Assembly (NCBI GenBank): GCA_030737835.1 | Contig: JAUJYN010000022.1 | Span: 1,766,712 to 1,830,711, forward strand | Length of the DNA stretch: 64,000 nucleotides | Source: Acorus gramineus | Lineage: Eukaryota; Streptophyta; Magnoliopsida; Acorales; Acoraceae | Direction of reading: 5' to 3' | Part shown: positions 34,211-45,769 of the stretch, piece by piece | Layout: each line of letters starts with the position of its first letter | Position numbering within the stretch: the first letter of the stretch is position 1 | The notes under the pieces: model-generated | Database searches by the model: none | Seen by the model: the letters and a program-made list of their open reading frames with translations, nothing else | Told to the model about the DNA's origin: nothing | Position numbers and translations under genes: made by a program

Positions 34211-34754
34211 TGTTATGCCTGTGTCATTTGGAGCCTTATTTTTTTCGATCGGAGTCGCTAAAATTTTGGCTTTTAGCCACCTGCGGGAGTTGGAGTACTC
34301 TGATTGAAAATCTAACTGCATATTATGGGTCCTAGTACCATTTTGTACTACCCATAAAAATTTCATCGAATTCCGGTAACGTTTTGAAAAATATGCAGTT
34401 CCAAACCGTATTCGGGTTTTGAGAGTTCCTGGTTTGGTTGGTCGAATAGTGTGAGATATTTTTGAGGATGTGGTGACCTTTGGTAACCTTACCACCCTTT
34501 GCTTAGTGGTGAAGCAACCTTTGGTTATTTTTGAGTGTTAGAGGGTGAGAATAGGCTTAAGTGCACCCCCCTTTTCTCTCCTTCTCATCACCCCCCCCCC
34601 CCCAAAGTGAGAAAAATCCCTCACTCTCTCACTCTCTCTTTGGCTGGTGTTAAAGAAAAGAAGAAGAAAAAACACAAGAAGGAAGAGAAGTGCTTGAAGA
34701 GAGAAACCCAAGAAGGGCTGGTGGAGTGGCTGATGAGGTGGTGGTAGTGGTTGT
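34211..34754 (+). mobile_element. LTR1, 5' fragment (type B tip)
   Basis: Starts TGTTATGCCTGTGTCATTTG and follows the type-B LTR for about 250 bp. It then continues into unique leader-like sequence with a C-run (34590-34603) and is cut by LTR2. The left target copy would be CCTGA (34206-34210). The 3' remainder should lie beyond the window. Confidence 0.7.
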
Positions 34755-35453
34755 TGTTATGCCTATGTCATTTGGGGCCTTATTTTTCGATCGGAGTCGC
34801 TAAAATTTTGTGTTTTAGCCACCTACAGGAGTTGGAGAGCTCTGATTGAAAATTAGGCTACATAATTTTTCTCCTAGAAGTTATGCATTTCCGATTTGGT
34901 ATTTGGATTTAATTTTGTTAAAATCCAAGATGAAGAGGTTTAAATATGATTTTATCATGAGATGCTTAGTTTTGAGTTAGCTTTCATACAAAAGTAGAAT
35001 TAGATCAACTGGATTTATTTAGTAATTCGGAGCTATATCATGGAAGTTATGGCTGTTCGAGTGAAGCCTATCGGAGCTATATCGTGGAAGTTATGGCTGT
35101 TCGAGTGAAGCCTATCCAGAAATTTCTGGTCAGGGATGATTTAGTCATTTAAATCCCTCTTTTGGCTATTTAATGCCCCCGATTATCTCTCTCGCCTAAC
35201 ACTCTCGACCAGCCCTTCTGCCGTGAAAATGAAGAAGATAAAGTGGAGGTGGTGTTGAAGTCCCCTCTTCTGATGTCATGATATGTATGTTGTTTGAAAG
35301 GGGGTTCGGGGCGTCGATGGTGATAAAGGTGGAGCTGTGGCGTGTGGGTGTGCCGGAGCCGCGTATGAGGGGGAGAAGCCCATGTTCATGCGTTATGTGT
35401 TGTGTATGTGTGTACGCCACCCGTTTGTGAGTATGTGTGAGTGAACCTTGTAT
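34755..35453 (+). mobile_element. LTR2, 5' part (type B tip)
   Basis: Starts TGTTATGCCTATGTCATTTG. It has a type-B U3 with ATCCAAGATGAAGAGG, TTGAGTTAGCTTTC and GAATTAGATCAACTGG shared with 8900-9069 and 16400-16543. It is cut at 35453 by LTR3; its continuation is 58068-59023. Confidence 0.7.
35027..35114. repeat. 44-bp direct duplication in LTR2
   Basis: Two copies start at 35027 and 35071 with TCGGAGCTATAT followed by GGAAGTTATGGCTGTTCG; they differ at a single base or so. Other LTRs have one copy. Confidence 0.85.
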
Positions 35454-36625
35454 ACTGTTATATATGTGTCACTTTTATCCTGCTGGTAACCGTTGGAGCG
35501 TTCTGGCAGTTTTTTGTTTTTTTTCGGTTTTCGATCGGTACTGCTAATTTTTGGACTGTTAGCTATCGTCCTGAGTTAGAGGACTCCGATTGGAAATCTA
35601 ACTGCATATTTGGTGTCCTGGTACCATTTTAGGCCTCTCACGAAAATTTCGTTGAATTCCGGTAACGTTTCCAAAATTTCACAGTTCCGGGGCGTATCTG
35701 GGTTTTTAAGTCGCTTGCTATATAAAGTGAAATCTAAAAATAGCTTGGCACTATTCATCATCCCCTACCTTGAGCCCTCTCTCTCCTCTCCTCCGTTTTT
35801 CTTCCATTTGAGGCCCTTAGACCCCTCAAAGCTTAAAAGTTAAAACTTAGGAAGTGTAGTGGTTTCAAATCCCTTTTCCGGCGAGATTTGCCCCTCCGTC
35901 CGCCCTCTCTTCTCCTCTGTTTTGAGCCATCTCGGTGGTGGAGGTAGATCCGGGCGTTGGAAACCTTTTGGGAGAGGTTTCGGTGCGCGGAGAGCAACCG
36001 GATTTCCTTTCCTCCCCTTGGTAAGCCTCTTTTTCCTCTCTTTCTTGCTTAGATGTATGCTAGGAGGGTGGAAATGGGGTTGGGTGGAGGTTGGCGGCGG
36101 TGGGTGGCCGTTGGAGGGCTGTGGGAGGTGGTCGGAGGCTGTGGTGGTGGTCGGAGGTGGGTGGAAGAGGAGCTCGGGCTGGCAGGCTTGCAGCTCGGGC
36201 TGGCAGGCTGATGTCTCGGGCAGGGCAGCAGCGCAGGGTGGTGTAGGCGCAGTAACTGGCGCGGGCGCGCGCGCGTGCGCGTGGGCGTGCACGCGTGCGG
36301 GCGCTCGGGCGGTGCTGGGGGCCAGCAGGGCTTGGCGTGCGGGCGCTCGGCTGGCGCTGGAGGCCAGCAGGGCTGGGCGTGCGTGCTGGGCAGGCTGGCA
36401 GGGTTAGCTCGGGTAGACTGGGAGCAGGTGCACCAGTTTGCCGGGCGCGCGAGCGCGTGCGCGCTGGTGCGCGCGCGGGTATGCGCTCGGGGGGTGCAGA
36501 GGGAAGCGTGCGGTGCAGGCTGGCTGCGGGTAGTGGCTGTGTGCGCTGGCAGGCCGGGCTGGCAGGATGGGCGCGCAGGCGTGCAGGGCAGGGGCGCTCG
36601 AGCATCAGGCGGGCAGTGCCCTGGG
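35454..36625 (+). mobile_element. LTR3, 5' part (type A tip)
   Basis: Starts TGTTATATATGTGTCAC, carries donor 1 (CCTTG|GTAAGC at 36021) and the first part of a GC-rich core, and is cut by element C (duplication CTGGG, 36621-36625). It continues at 55694-58067. The outer flanks (TATAC left, TGCCT right) do not match. Confidence 0.85.
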
Positions 36626-36889
36626 TGTTATATATGTGTCACTTTTTAGCCTGCTGGTAACCGTTGGAGCGTTCTGGCAGTTTTTCGATTTTTTTCGGTT
36701 TTCGATCGGAACCGCTAATTTTTGGACTGTTAGCTATCGTCCTGAGTTAGAGGACTCCGATTGAAAATCTAACTGCATATTTGGTGTCCTGGTGCCATTT
36801 TAGACCTCTCACGAAAATTTCATCGAATTCCGGTAACGTTCCCGAAATTTCACAGTTCCGGGGCATATCTGGGTTTTTAAGTCTCACAC

Positions 36890-36896
36890 TATATAA
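36890..36896 (+). promoter_or_regulatory. TATA box of element C 5' LTR
   Basis: TATATAA in the context ACACTATATAAGAGTGG. The same box is at 52583-52589 in the 3' LTR. Transcription would be expected to start 25-35 bp downstream, near the GTTACTGTTCATCATCCC segment that is kept in all LTRs. Confidence 0.65.
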
Positions 36897-38348
36897 GAGT
36901 GGGATCTAAAAATCCCGAGTTACTGTTCATCATCCCTACCAAATCTCTCTCTCTCCTCCCTCTCTCTTTTCTTCCATTAGAGCCCCTTAGACCCCTCAAA
37001 CCTTAAAAGTTAAAACATAGGAAGTGTAGATCGGGTCCCGATCTACACTCCGGTGTTTTCAAATCCCAATTCCGGCGAGTTTTGCCCGTCCGTCCGCCCT
37101 CTCTTCTCCTCTGTTTTGAGCCATCTTGGTGGTGGAGGTAGATCGGGGCATTGTAGACCCTTTGAGAAAGGTTTCGGCGCGCGGAGAGCGTCCGGACTTT
37201 CCTTCCTCCCCTTGGTAAGCCTCTTTTTCCTCTCTTTCTTGCCTAGATGTATGCTAGGAGGGTGGAAATGGGGTTCGGTGGCGGTTGGCGGCGGTGGGTG
37301 GCCGTCGGAGCGCTGTGGGAGGCGGTCGGAGGCTGTGGGGTGGTCGGAGGTGGGTGGTAGGGCAGCTCGGGCTGGTTGGCTGCTGTCTCGGGCAGGGCAG
37401 CAGCGCAGGGCAGCAGGTGCAGTGGTTGGCGCGGGCGTGCGCGCGTGCGTGCGCTCGGGCGGTGCTGGGGGCCGGCAGGGCTGGGCGAGCGGGCGCTCGG
37501 CTGGCGTTGGAGGCCAGCAGGGCTGGGCGTGCGCGCTGGGCAGGCTGGCAGGGTTAGCTCGGGTAGGCTGGGAGCAGTGCACCAGTTTGCTGGGCGCAGG
37601 AGCGCGTGCGCGCAAGTGCGCGCGCGGGCGTGCGCTCGGGGGGTGCAGAGGGAGGTGTGCGGTGCAGGCTGGCTGCGGGCAGTGGCTGTGCGCGCTGGCA
37701 GGCCGGGCGAGCTGGCTGGGCGCGCAGGTGAGCAGGGCAGGGGCGCTAGCGGGCGCAGTCGCGCGCGGGTGCGCGAGTTCGCGCGGAGCGGGCGCGCGCG
37801 GGTTCTGGCGCGAGCGAGGGTGTGCGCGGGAGTGCGCGCGGGTACGCGCGGGGGCGCGCGGGCGTGCATGCGCGCGGCCAGTGCGCCTGGGAAATGCGCC
37901 TGGGCGCTGGGCAGGGAACCAGTGCGCGCGCGCGCGTGCATGCGCGTGCGCGCGCGTGCTGGGGCGTGCTGGGGCGTGCTGGGGCGTGCTGGGGCAGTGC
38001 GCGGGGTGCTGCGCGAGGGGCGCGGGCTGGACGCGCGGTGCGCGTGGGCGCGCGCGAGCGTGCGCGTGCGTGCGGGTGCGCGTTGGGCTCGCGGGCAAGC
38101 GCGTGGCAGTGCGCCGATGGTGCCGGGGTGTGTGCGTGCGTGCGCATTCATGCGTGCGCATGCGGGGGGCCATGCGAATGGCTGGCCGAGGGTTCGGGTT
38201 GGTGTCGGGGCACTCGGGCTCGCGTGCGTACGCGCGTGCTCGCATGCGTGCGAGCCCGTATGCATGCTTATCCGAGTTTTGGGTATTTCTATACATTTCT
38301 ATGTATAAATTGTGTGGTTTCTCACCATATTGAATGTCTGTCTTGCAG

Positions 38349-38385
38349 AGCTAGACGGACGGTCGCGCGACGACCCCGATCTCTG
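38349..38385 (+). other. Predicted LTR micro-exon, element C (37 nt)
   Basis: Preceded by GTCTGTCTTGCAG and followed by GTGAGTGGGAC. It is one base longer than most copies (36 nt). The 3' LTR copy is 54022-54058. Confidence 0.5.
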
Positions 38386-40026
38386 GTGAGTGGGACAATC
38401 CAACCCAGTAGAGAGGCGTTATACGCACTTGGGCGTATACCGACCTCTCCTGGGGCACCGTGGATTATATTAACATGTAATAATATGTATTGCATGTGAG
38501 CATGATGAAAAATGTAGAATGCATGCTACCCTAGGCTTTTATGTTAGGGACTTGCACCCATAGGATAGGTGTAAGAGCCATGCACCATGCCTCCTGTTTC
38601 ATGTTAGGAAACCTCGACCTATGTATGCGTCCTACTAGTTTATTTATTCAATTAAATGCTAGTGTATGTTAAATCGCATGCCTTAGGTAATATTATCGGG
38701 AGGAGCCTTGCGAGGACAGCGGTGAGACCCGTGTTAGGGTACTCCGTGTTCCTTGTTTGGTTGTCGGGATGTCCTGTATCGGGACCTCATGCTGCTCTCC
38801 CAAGGTTTCTAGTCCCAATAATATTATAAGTAATGTTGTATGTTTGGTATGATTATTAGCATGTGTAGTGAATATTATAGGGGAGGGGCCTTGCGAGGAC
38901 AGCGGTGAGACCCGTGTTAGGGTACTCCATGTTCCTTGTTTGGTTGTCGGGGTATCCTGTATCGGGAACTCACGCCGCCCTCCCGAGTTTCTTTCCCCCA
39001 ATGATATTCCAACATTGCTTTTGATTGTACTTATTCCCCGCATTTTGGATATGCGCCCTGGAGGAACTCTGAAGAGTTCATGACATTTGAGTGGTAGAGG
39101 CGTGTAGTCGGCGGATCCGAGTGGATCATATGCGTATGGATCGGCTGTTCTGTTCCCTTCGTTGGATCCGGTAGAGACTACCCCAGCGTTAGACAGCGCC
39201 TTCTTGACAGAGGGCTCCCATTAGTAGGCACCTCCTGATTTGGTGACAGACTGTGCTGAATGTGGGAGTAGACCAGGCGGCCTACGGAGTGGAGGAGAGA
39301 CTATCGGTGGACCAAGGGTGACCAACAGCCTAGTCAGTCCCAAAATCCTATGTCACCCGTGGTAGGGTGAGGGTGAGGGTGTAGTGGGTTGGCGATGAGC
39401 GACCTACTGGATTTGTGAATGGATTATTATTAGTCCCAATAGCCTATGTCACCCATTGATGGGTGAGGGTGAGGGTGTGGTGGTTCGGCGAAGTACGAAT
39501 CACTGGATCATGTTGTTAGGTCTTAGAGGCTGGATAAATAATGGAATTGTGGTAAATATTGTCTGTGATGCATGGGTTGTGCCGTTCACTGAGCGTGTGG
39601 CTCACCCCTCGCACAATATTTTTCTTCAGTGCCATCTGAGTCGGATCCGGAGGAGGAGCTCCCCGAGGGACTTCATCAGTAGCGGAGTAGCGCCACGTCC
39701 CGCGAGTTGCAGAGACTATCAGCATCCCTTGTACCAGTATGTATTATTTTCCGTGCTTGGGCACGCGTTTGTGTTGTATTTGGACGTCTTTGTATGTATA
39801 TTGGCTCTCACAGGACATGTGATTATGTATGGAGTCTGTAGTGTGTTTTGATTACAGATTCAGTCTTTAGTTATCCGCATTTGGTGTATATATCATGTCA
39901 GCCCTGCTTTGTTGTCTGTATGTCATTCTAGTAGCTTGTGTATGATATTATTGACCTCCTGTGTAGATTCTGATATTTTATATACACTTGCCGCGTACTG
40001 GGGACGCCCGGGGCGTGACAAAAAGG

Positions 40027-40045
40027 TGGTATTAAAGCCTGGTCC
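40027..40045 (+). other. Primer-binding site, element C (two changes)
   Basis: Reads TGGTATTAAAGCCTGGTCC. It differs from the perfect site in B and D by one C-to-T and one G-to-A change, both typical of methylated-cytosine decay after insertion. Confidence 0.85.
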
Positions 40046-40140
40046 TGTCAGAGCCAATGGTCTTCTTTCGTAGAGATGAGTCCTAGGATTTTGATATGAG
40101 TATTCTGATCCTAGAGTCTGGTTTTCTTAGGATTGCTGAT

Positions 40141-41150
40141 ATGTCTCCTCGTGGAGGACGGCGCGGACATGGTCCCTCTCGACCTTTGGAGGTTTCCGGA
40201 CCTGCTAGAGGCGAGGATGCTACTGGAGAGTCCACGGCTGTGAGGCCAGGATCGGCGCAGGAGCCTCCCGCACGGGAACGTGCGTTCGCTCGGATAGCGG
40301 ATTCGGTGGAGACTCGGATTAAGGCATTGGAGGCGCAGACCAGAGCGTTGGTAGAGCAGGCGCGGGAGATCCGGGAGCTGAGGGCGGCCCGTGATGCAGT
40401 TCCACAGGTCCCCTTGGCAGCAGATCCGTCTGTGGTACCCGAAGTACCCCCAGTCCCCGTGGTGTTTCCAGCGGCGAGGGTTCAGGATCCCCTGGCGAGG
40501 GAGGTGGGGCTAGAGGCTGCAGTGCGGGTGCAGCAGAGTGGCCTCGCAGTTTTTCTGAAGCTCCACCCTCCCGAGTTCTATGGCCAGTTGGCGGATCCCC
40601 TTGCCCCAGAGCGATGGTTGATGGAGGTGGAGGTGATCTTCTCGACCATGCTTTGCACCGATCGCCAGCGAGTCTCTCTGGCCACCTTCATGCTGAAGGG
40701 TAGCGCTGCCGACTGGTGGGCTGCCCGAGTGGTGGACATTCCAGAGGTATTTCCTGGAGGAGTACTTCCCGTTCTTGGCGCAGCAGATCGTGGTGCAGGA
40801 GTGTGAACGGTTGACGCAAGGCTCTATGTCTGTCGCCGACTACTCCACGCGCTTCACGAGGCTATCCAGGTTCGCTCCAGCTTTGGTGATGGACGAAGAG
40901 GCGCGGTGCCGTCGTTTCGAGTTTGGCCTCTGCAGCGCCATTCGGGTGCATGTCTCCTCCCAGGCTTTGTCGAGGTTCTCGGACTTGGTGTCTCGAGCGA
41001 AGACAGTCGAGCGAGACCTCGGGATCATCGTGGGGGTTCCGACCCCTTCTGCAGATCAGGGCCCTTCCGAGAGTCGGGACCAGGGGCAGCGCAAGAAGAG
41101 GAGGCCCCGTTTCGATCAGTCAGCGGCTTCCTCTCCTCCAGCAGATGCGG
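40141..41150 (+). pseudogene. Gag of element C, N-terminal and core part
   Basis: ATG at 40141 (MSPRGGRRGHGPSRPLEV..), ten bases after the acceptor-like TTTTCTTAG. It has a basic N-terminus, a helical ETRIKALEAQTRALVEQAREI stretch split here by my 20-residue limit into parts (ETRIKALEAQ and TRALVEQAREI), and a Pro/Val linker. The gag domain follows: FLKLHPPEFYGQ, RWLMEVEVIF, FMLKGSAADWW. A 35-bp deletion after VVDIPE shifts the frame; the second frame then carries LTQGSMSVADYSTRF and SRFAPALV. It is cut at 41150 by element D and resumes at 50366. Confidence 0.85.
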
Positions 41151-44145
41151 TGTCACGCCCCAGGGCGGCCAACCCCGGGACGCGGCAAATGTATATATAT
41201 CATATCAGAAACCTACACAGGAGGTCAACAATATATATCATACACAATAAACAGAATGACACACAATGACAAGAAGCTGACATGATATATACACCTAATG
41301 CGGAAGCAAAAGACTGAATCTGTGAATAAACATTCTACAGACTCGATACTCAATCATACGTCCTGTGAGAGCCAATATACACAAATATACAACTGAACAT
41401 AGACCAACACGTGCCAAGCACGGAAATCAAATACATACAGCCAAGGAAAGGGATGCTGATAGCCTCTGGTACTCGCGGACGTAGCGCTGCTCCGCTACTG
41501 AAGAGATCCCTCGGAAAGCTCCAACTGCTGCTCCGGCTCCAGCTCAGGCTCAGTGGCAACTGGGGAAAAACATATGCGAGGGGTGAGCCACACGCTCAGT
41601 GAATGGCACAACCCATGCATCACAGACAATATTGACCACAACATATTAATCCAGCCATTCATCCCGCCTCAAAGGGGCAGGAACAACATAACCATTTATC
41701 CAATCCAGATCATACCCTCACCCTTACCCCTCAACAGGGGACTCAGGATTTTGGGACTAACTATCATCAATAAACAAGACCAGCGGGTCGCTTATCGCCT
41801 ACCCACTACACCCTCACCCTCACCTTTCCAAAGATGACATAGGATTTTGGGACTGATAAACATTCATAAACAAAACCAGTGGGTCGCTCATCGACAACCC
41901 ACTACACCCTCACCCTCACCCTACCACGGGTGACATAGGATTTTGGGACTGACTAGGCTGTTGGTCACCCTTGGTCCACCGATAGTCTCTCCTCACTCCG
42001 CGGTTGTTTGGCCACTCCCATGTTCAGCACAGTCCTTCATCAAACCAGGAGGCGCCTACTAGTGGGAGCCCCTGCACGGGACAACCTGTCTAACGCCGAG
42101 GTAGTCTCTAAAGGATCCAACGCAGGGCAACAGAACAGCCTATCCATCGCATATGATCCACTCGGATCCGCCGACAACGCATCTCTCCAACTCAAATGTC
42201 ATGAACTCTTCAGAGCTCCTCCAGCGCGCATAACCAAGATGCGGGGAAACAGTACAATCAAAAGCAGTGTTGGAATACCACTGGGGGAAAGAAACTCGGG
42301 AGGGCGGCGTGAGTTCCCGATACAGGGTACCCCGACAACCAAACAAGGAACACGGAGTACCCTAACACGGGTCTCACCGCTGTCCTCGCAAGGTCCCTCC
42401 CCTATAATATTCACTACTCATGCTAATAATCATACCAAACATACAACTCTAACGTTCTGAATTCCTCAGAACCCACCAGGGCGCATAACTACGATGCGGG
42501 GAACATGCATAAGGTTATATCATAGTGAAATATTCTTGGGGGAAAGCAACTCGGGAGGGCAGCGTGAGTTCCCGTTATAGGACGCTCCGACAACCAAACA
42601 AGGAACACGGTGTACCCTAACCCGGGTCTCACCGCTGTCCTCGCAAGGCCCCTCCCCTAAAATAATCACTATAACATGCAATTCAACAGATACTAGTATT
42701 TAATTTAATAAATAAAACTAGTAGGACACATGCATAGGCCGGGTTTCCTAGCATGTAAACAGGGGACATGCTGCAAGGCTCATATGCATATCCTAAGGGG
42801 CAAGTCCCTAACATGCAAAGACTAGGGAAGCATGCATTCTACACATAAATCATACAAGCATGGATTACATATTATTGCAGGTTAATATTCATCCAAGACG
42901 CCCCAGGAGAGGTCGGTATACGCCCAAGTGCGTATAACACCTCTCGACTGGGTTGGATCGTCCCACTCACCAGTATTTGGGTCGACGCGCGACCGTCCGT
43001 CTAGATCTGCAAGACAGACATTCACTGGTTAGAATAAATCCACAATTATCCCAAAAATGCATAACACACACAACCAAACATCCAACACTTCCCCAACAAC
43101 TACCCGCGGCCTCGGCAACCACCCGCACGGCCCCCGGCAACCACCCGCACGGTCGGCCACCGCCCGGATGCGCCACCGCGGGCCCCGCACGCCTCGCGCC
43201 CGCACGCCTCCGCTGCCTCAGCCATCTCGCCCAGCACCCGCCTCTGCTCGCCCAGCACCGGCGCCCTGCACCAGGCCCGCGCGCCCTCGCGCGCACGCCG
43301 CGCGCCCGCGCACGCACGCGCGCCTGCCCGCGCGCACCCGACCTGGCGCCGCCCGGGGCTGCTGCTGCTGCTGCTGCTTGGCCCGGACGACCTGCCGCAG
43401 CCCGAGCGCCACCACCACTGCCCGAGACCACCCAAACCACCTTCCAACCACCCCCGACCGCCCTCCGACGACCCCCACAGCCTCCGACCACCCCCAAACA
43501 CAAAAACCCCTCCCTACCATTCATCTAAGCAAGAAAAAGGAGGGAAAGAAGGCTTACCGAGGGGAGGGAGCGAAGTCCGGACGCTCTCCACGCGCCGAAA
43601 CCCTTCCCAAAAGCCTTCTCACGCCCCGATCTAGCTCCACCACCAATATGGGCCAAAACAGAGGAGAGAGAGGGGAGGTCGGGGAGGCTAAAGTCGTCGG
43701 AATTCGGATTTGAAGACACCGGTGTGTAGATCGGGACCCGATCTACACTTCCCGTGCTTTGGGTTTTCGATTTCGAGGGGTCTAGGGGGCTTGAACGGAA
43801 GAAAAACGGAGGAGGGGAGAGAGAAATCTCGACGGGAGAGACGATGAATAGTGACGAGGTGATTTTTGATTTCTTTTAAGTAGAGCGCGACTTAAAAACC
43901 CGGATACGCCCCGGAACTGGAAAATTTTTGCAAACGATGCCGGAATTCAATGAAATTTTCGTGGGAGGTCAGAAATGGCACCAGGACACCAAATATGCAG
44001 TCAGATTTCCAATCGGAGTCCTCTAGCTCAGACGATAGCTAACAGTCTGAAATTATGCGGTTCCGATCGAAAACCCTAAAAATTTTAAAAACCGCCAGGG
44101 CGCTCTAACGGTTACCAACAGGTTAAAAGTGACACATATATAACA
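41151..44145 (-). mobile_element. Element D 3' LTR (2995 bp)
   Basis: TGTCACGCCCC.. to ..ACATATATAACA with a type-A tip. The GC-rich core (43110-43420) is shorter than in other LTRs and holds a CTG/CAG run (43363-43378). The micro-exon and both LTR donors are conserved. Confidence 0.95.
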
Positions 44146-44161
44146 TTATTCCCCCCTTAGG
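44146..44161 (-). other. Polypurine tract of element D
   Basis: Minus strand CCTAAGGGGGGAATAA immediately before the 3' LTR. Confidence 0.8.
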
Positions 44162-44189
44162 AAATTTTGTCCCCAAAATTCGCCAAAAA

Positions 44190-44345
44190 CATCTAGGAGG
44201 GGAAAGATGCGGATACGCGTCGAACCTGGCCTCCATGAGCTCCCAAGTGTCCTTAACACCGGAACGGTGCTGCCATCGCACCTCGACCAACTGGACGGTC
44301 TTGGTGCAGAGCCTCCTCACGCGGCGGTCCATGATCACAATCTAC
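44190..44345 (-). pseudogene. Chromodomain-region remnant, element D
   Basis: Minus strand reads MDRRVRRLCTKTVQLVEVRW followed by HRSGVKDTWELMEARFDAYP. This is the C-terminal chromodomain-like end of Tekay/Del-type pol, which can target integration to heterochromatin. In a complete element it follows integrase; here it follows the RT thumb directly. Confidence 0.75.
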
Positions 44346-44399
44346 TGCTCCACGAATGACTGTCCGGTTCAGAGACGAACGGCTCGAACGGGATGACGT

Positions 44400-44705
44400 G
44401 AGCAGGATCGCGGACACACCCTTACCCACTGCGAACCCACCACTCCAAGACGGAGAGGTAAGAATTGGCGCTAAGGTGAGCCTCCGAGTAAACTCCAGGA
44501 AGCTCTCCTCGCAAGAAGGGGACCACTCGAACCGGATATCCCTCCGAGTAAGGCGGTTAAAAGGAACAGCTATCTTCGAGAATCCTCGTCAAACCTCCTG
44601 CAATAACCGCCAAACTCCGGAAGCTCCGAATCCATGCGGGGCTCGACGGTCTACGCCAATTCGACATAGCAAGCGTCTTACCCGGGTCCACAGATATCCT
44701 TTCCC
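44400..44705 (-). pseudogene. RT thumb remnant, element D
   Basis: Minus strand has VDPGKTLAMSNWRRPSSPA then RSFRSL, and further on [13 protein letters not shown] in another frame. Several frame shifts are present. Downstream the sequence jumps to the HDPAHV-type segment before the chromodomain, so RNase H and integrase are deleted. Element C has the same join. Confidence 0.7.
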
Positions 44706-44779
44706 AGAAACCACTCAGCCCAAAAGGCCTTAACCTCCAACCAAAACTCACACCTGATCCATCACCAGCTGATGCTTCT

Positions 44780-45740
44780 AAGGTATCCCTTGACTGGGAA
44801 AAGAACCTCGGGAAAGCAGCATGAAATCCCGATATAGGATACCCCGACAACCAAACAAGGAACACGAAGTACCCTAGCCCGGGTTTCAACGCCGACCTCA
44901 CAAGGCCCCTTAATCCAGAAAGGAACGCTAGTAGAAGACATCATTCTTAAAGAACATTACCAACCTCACCGGATCATCTACATCTAGATAATCATCCACC
45001 GATATCCTTCAGCATCCATCTCAAGACCGGACCCAACCTCTATGGGAACGGTCGAACCACGACCGAGTCACGAGGCGACGCGTCTTTGTCTCATCCACAC
45101 CCTCACTCCCATCAGGAGACATATTGGGACTTTGGGAGAGACTTAGACTGTTCTCTACCCCTGGTCCACCGGTAGCCTCTCCTCCACACCGTAGGCCGCC
45201 TGGTCCGCTCCCACAATTCAGCACCGTCCGAAACCAAATCAGGAGGTGCCTACTGAGGGGAGCCCTCTGTCAGGAAGGCCTCTCTAACGCTGAGGAGTCC
45301 CTACCCGGGTCCAACGAAGGGGAGAACGACACCATACTCGCGTCATCATCCATTACAGGACCGAACCCAACATCATCGGGAATGGTCGAATAAACCATTT
45401 GGTCACGAGCGACCCGTCTTCGCCTCATCCACACCCTCACTCCCGAAAGGAGACATTTTGGGACTTTGGGAGAGACTTAGACTGCTCTCTACCCCTGGTC
45501 CACCGGTAGCCTCTCCCCGCTCCGTAGCTCGCCTGGTCCTCTGACCGGGAGCCTGTCTAACGCCGGGGCTGTACTACGCGGATCCAACTAAGGGGAGAGC
45601 GATTCCACGCTCGCGACACCATTCAATAACCTCTTACCGGGTAGCCCCTACCTAGCATACTCCCAAATTCAGTACTCCTCCGACTGCATCGGCGGTACCT
45701 ACTAATGGGAACTCACTGCCAGGACAGCTAAAACCCGGCT
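44780..45740 (-). repeat. LTR-like modules in element D internal region
   Basis: Two to three copies of a ~300-370-bp module. Each has GGAGGTGCCTACTGA, the CTGGTCCACCGGTAGCCTC stretch, TTGGGACTTTGGGAGAG and CATCCACACCCTCACTCCC. They resemble the U5 half of the LTR but form a distinct diverged set shared with C and B. Confidence 0.7.
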
Positions 45741-45769
45741 TCCTTAACCCAATCAACCGCTCTTGACAC

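Larger units (their letters stand above)
36626..40020 (+). mobile_element. Element C 5' LTR (3395 bp)
   Basis: TGTTATATATG.. to ..GGGGCGTGACA. It has a TATA box (36890-36896), leader, LTR donor 1 at 37215, GC-rich core (37370-38240) with a 7-bp stem hairpin (38238-38255), micro-exon 38349-38385, LTR donor 2 at 38386, two copies of a ~165-bp CCTTGCGAGGACAGCGG module (38700-38980) and GGGTGA arrays (39360-39480). Confidence 0.93.
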
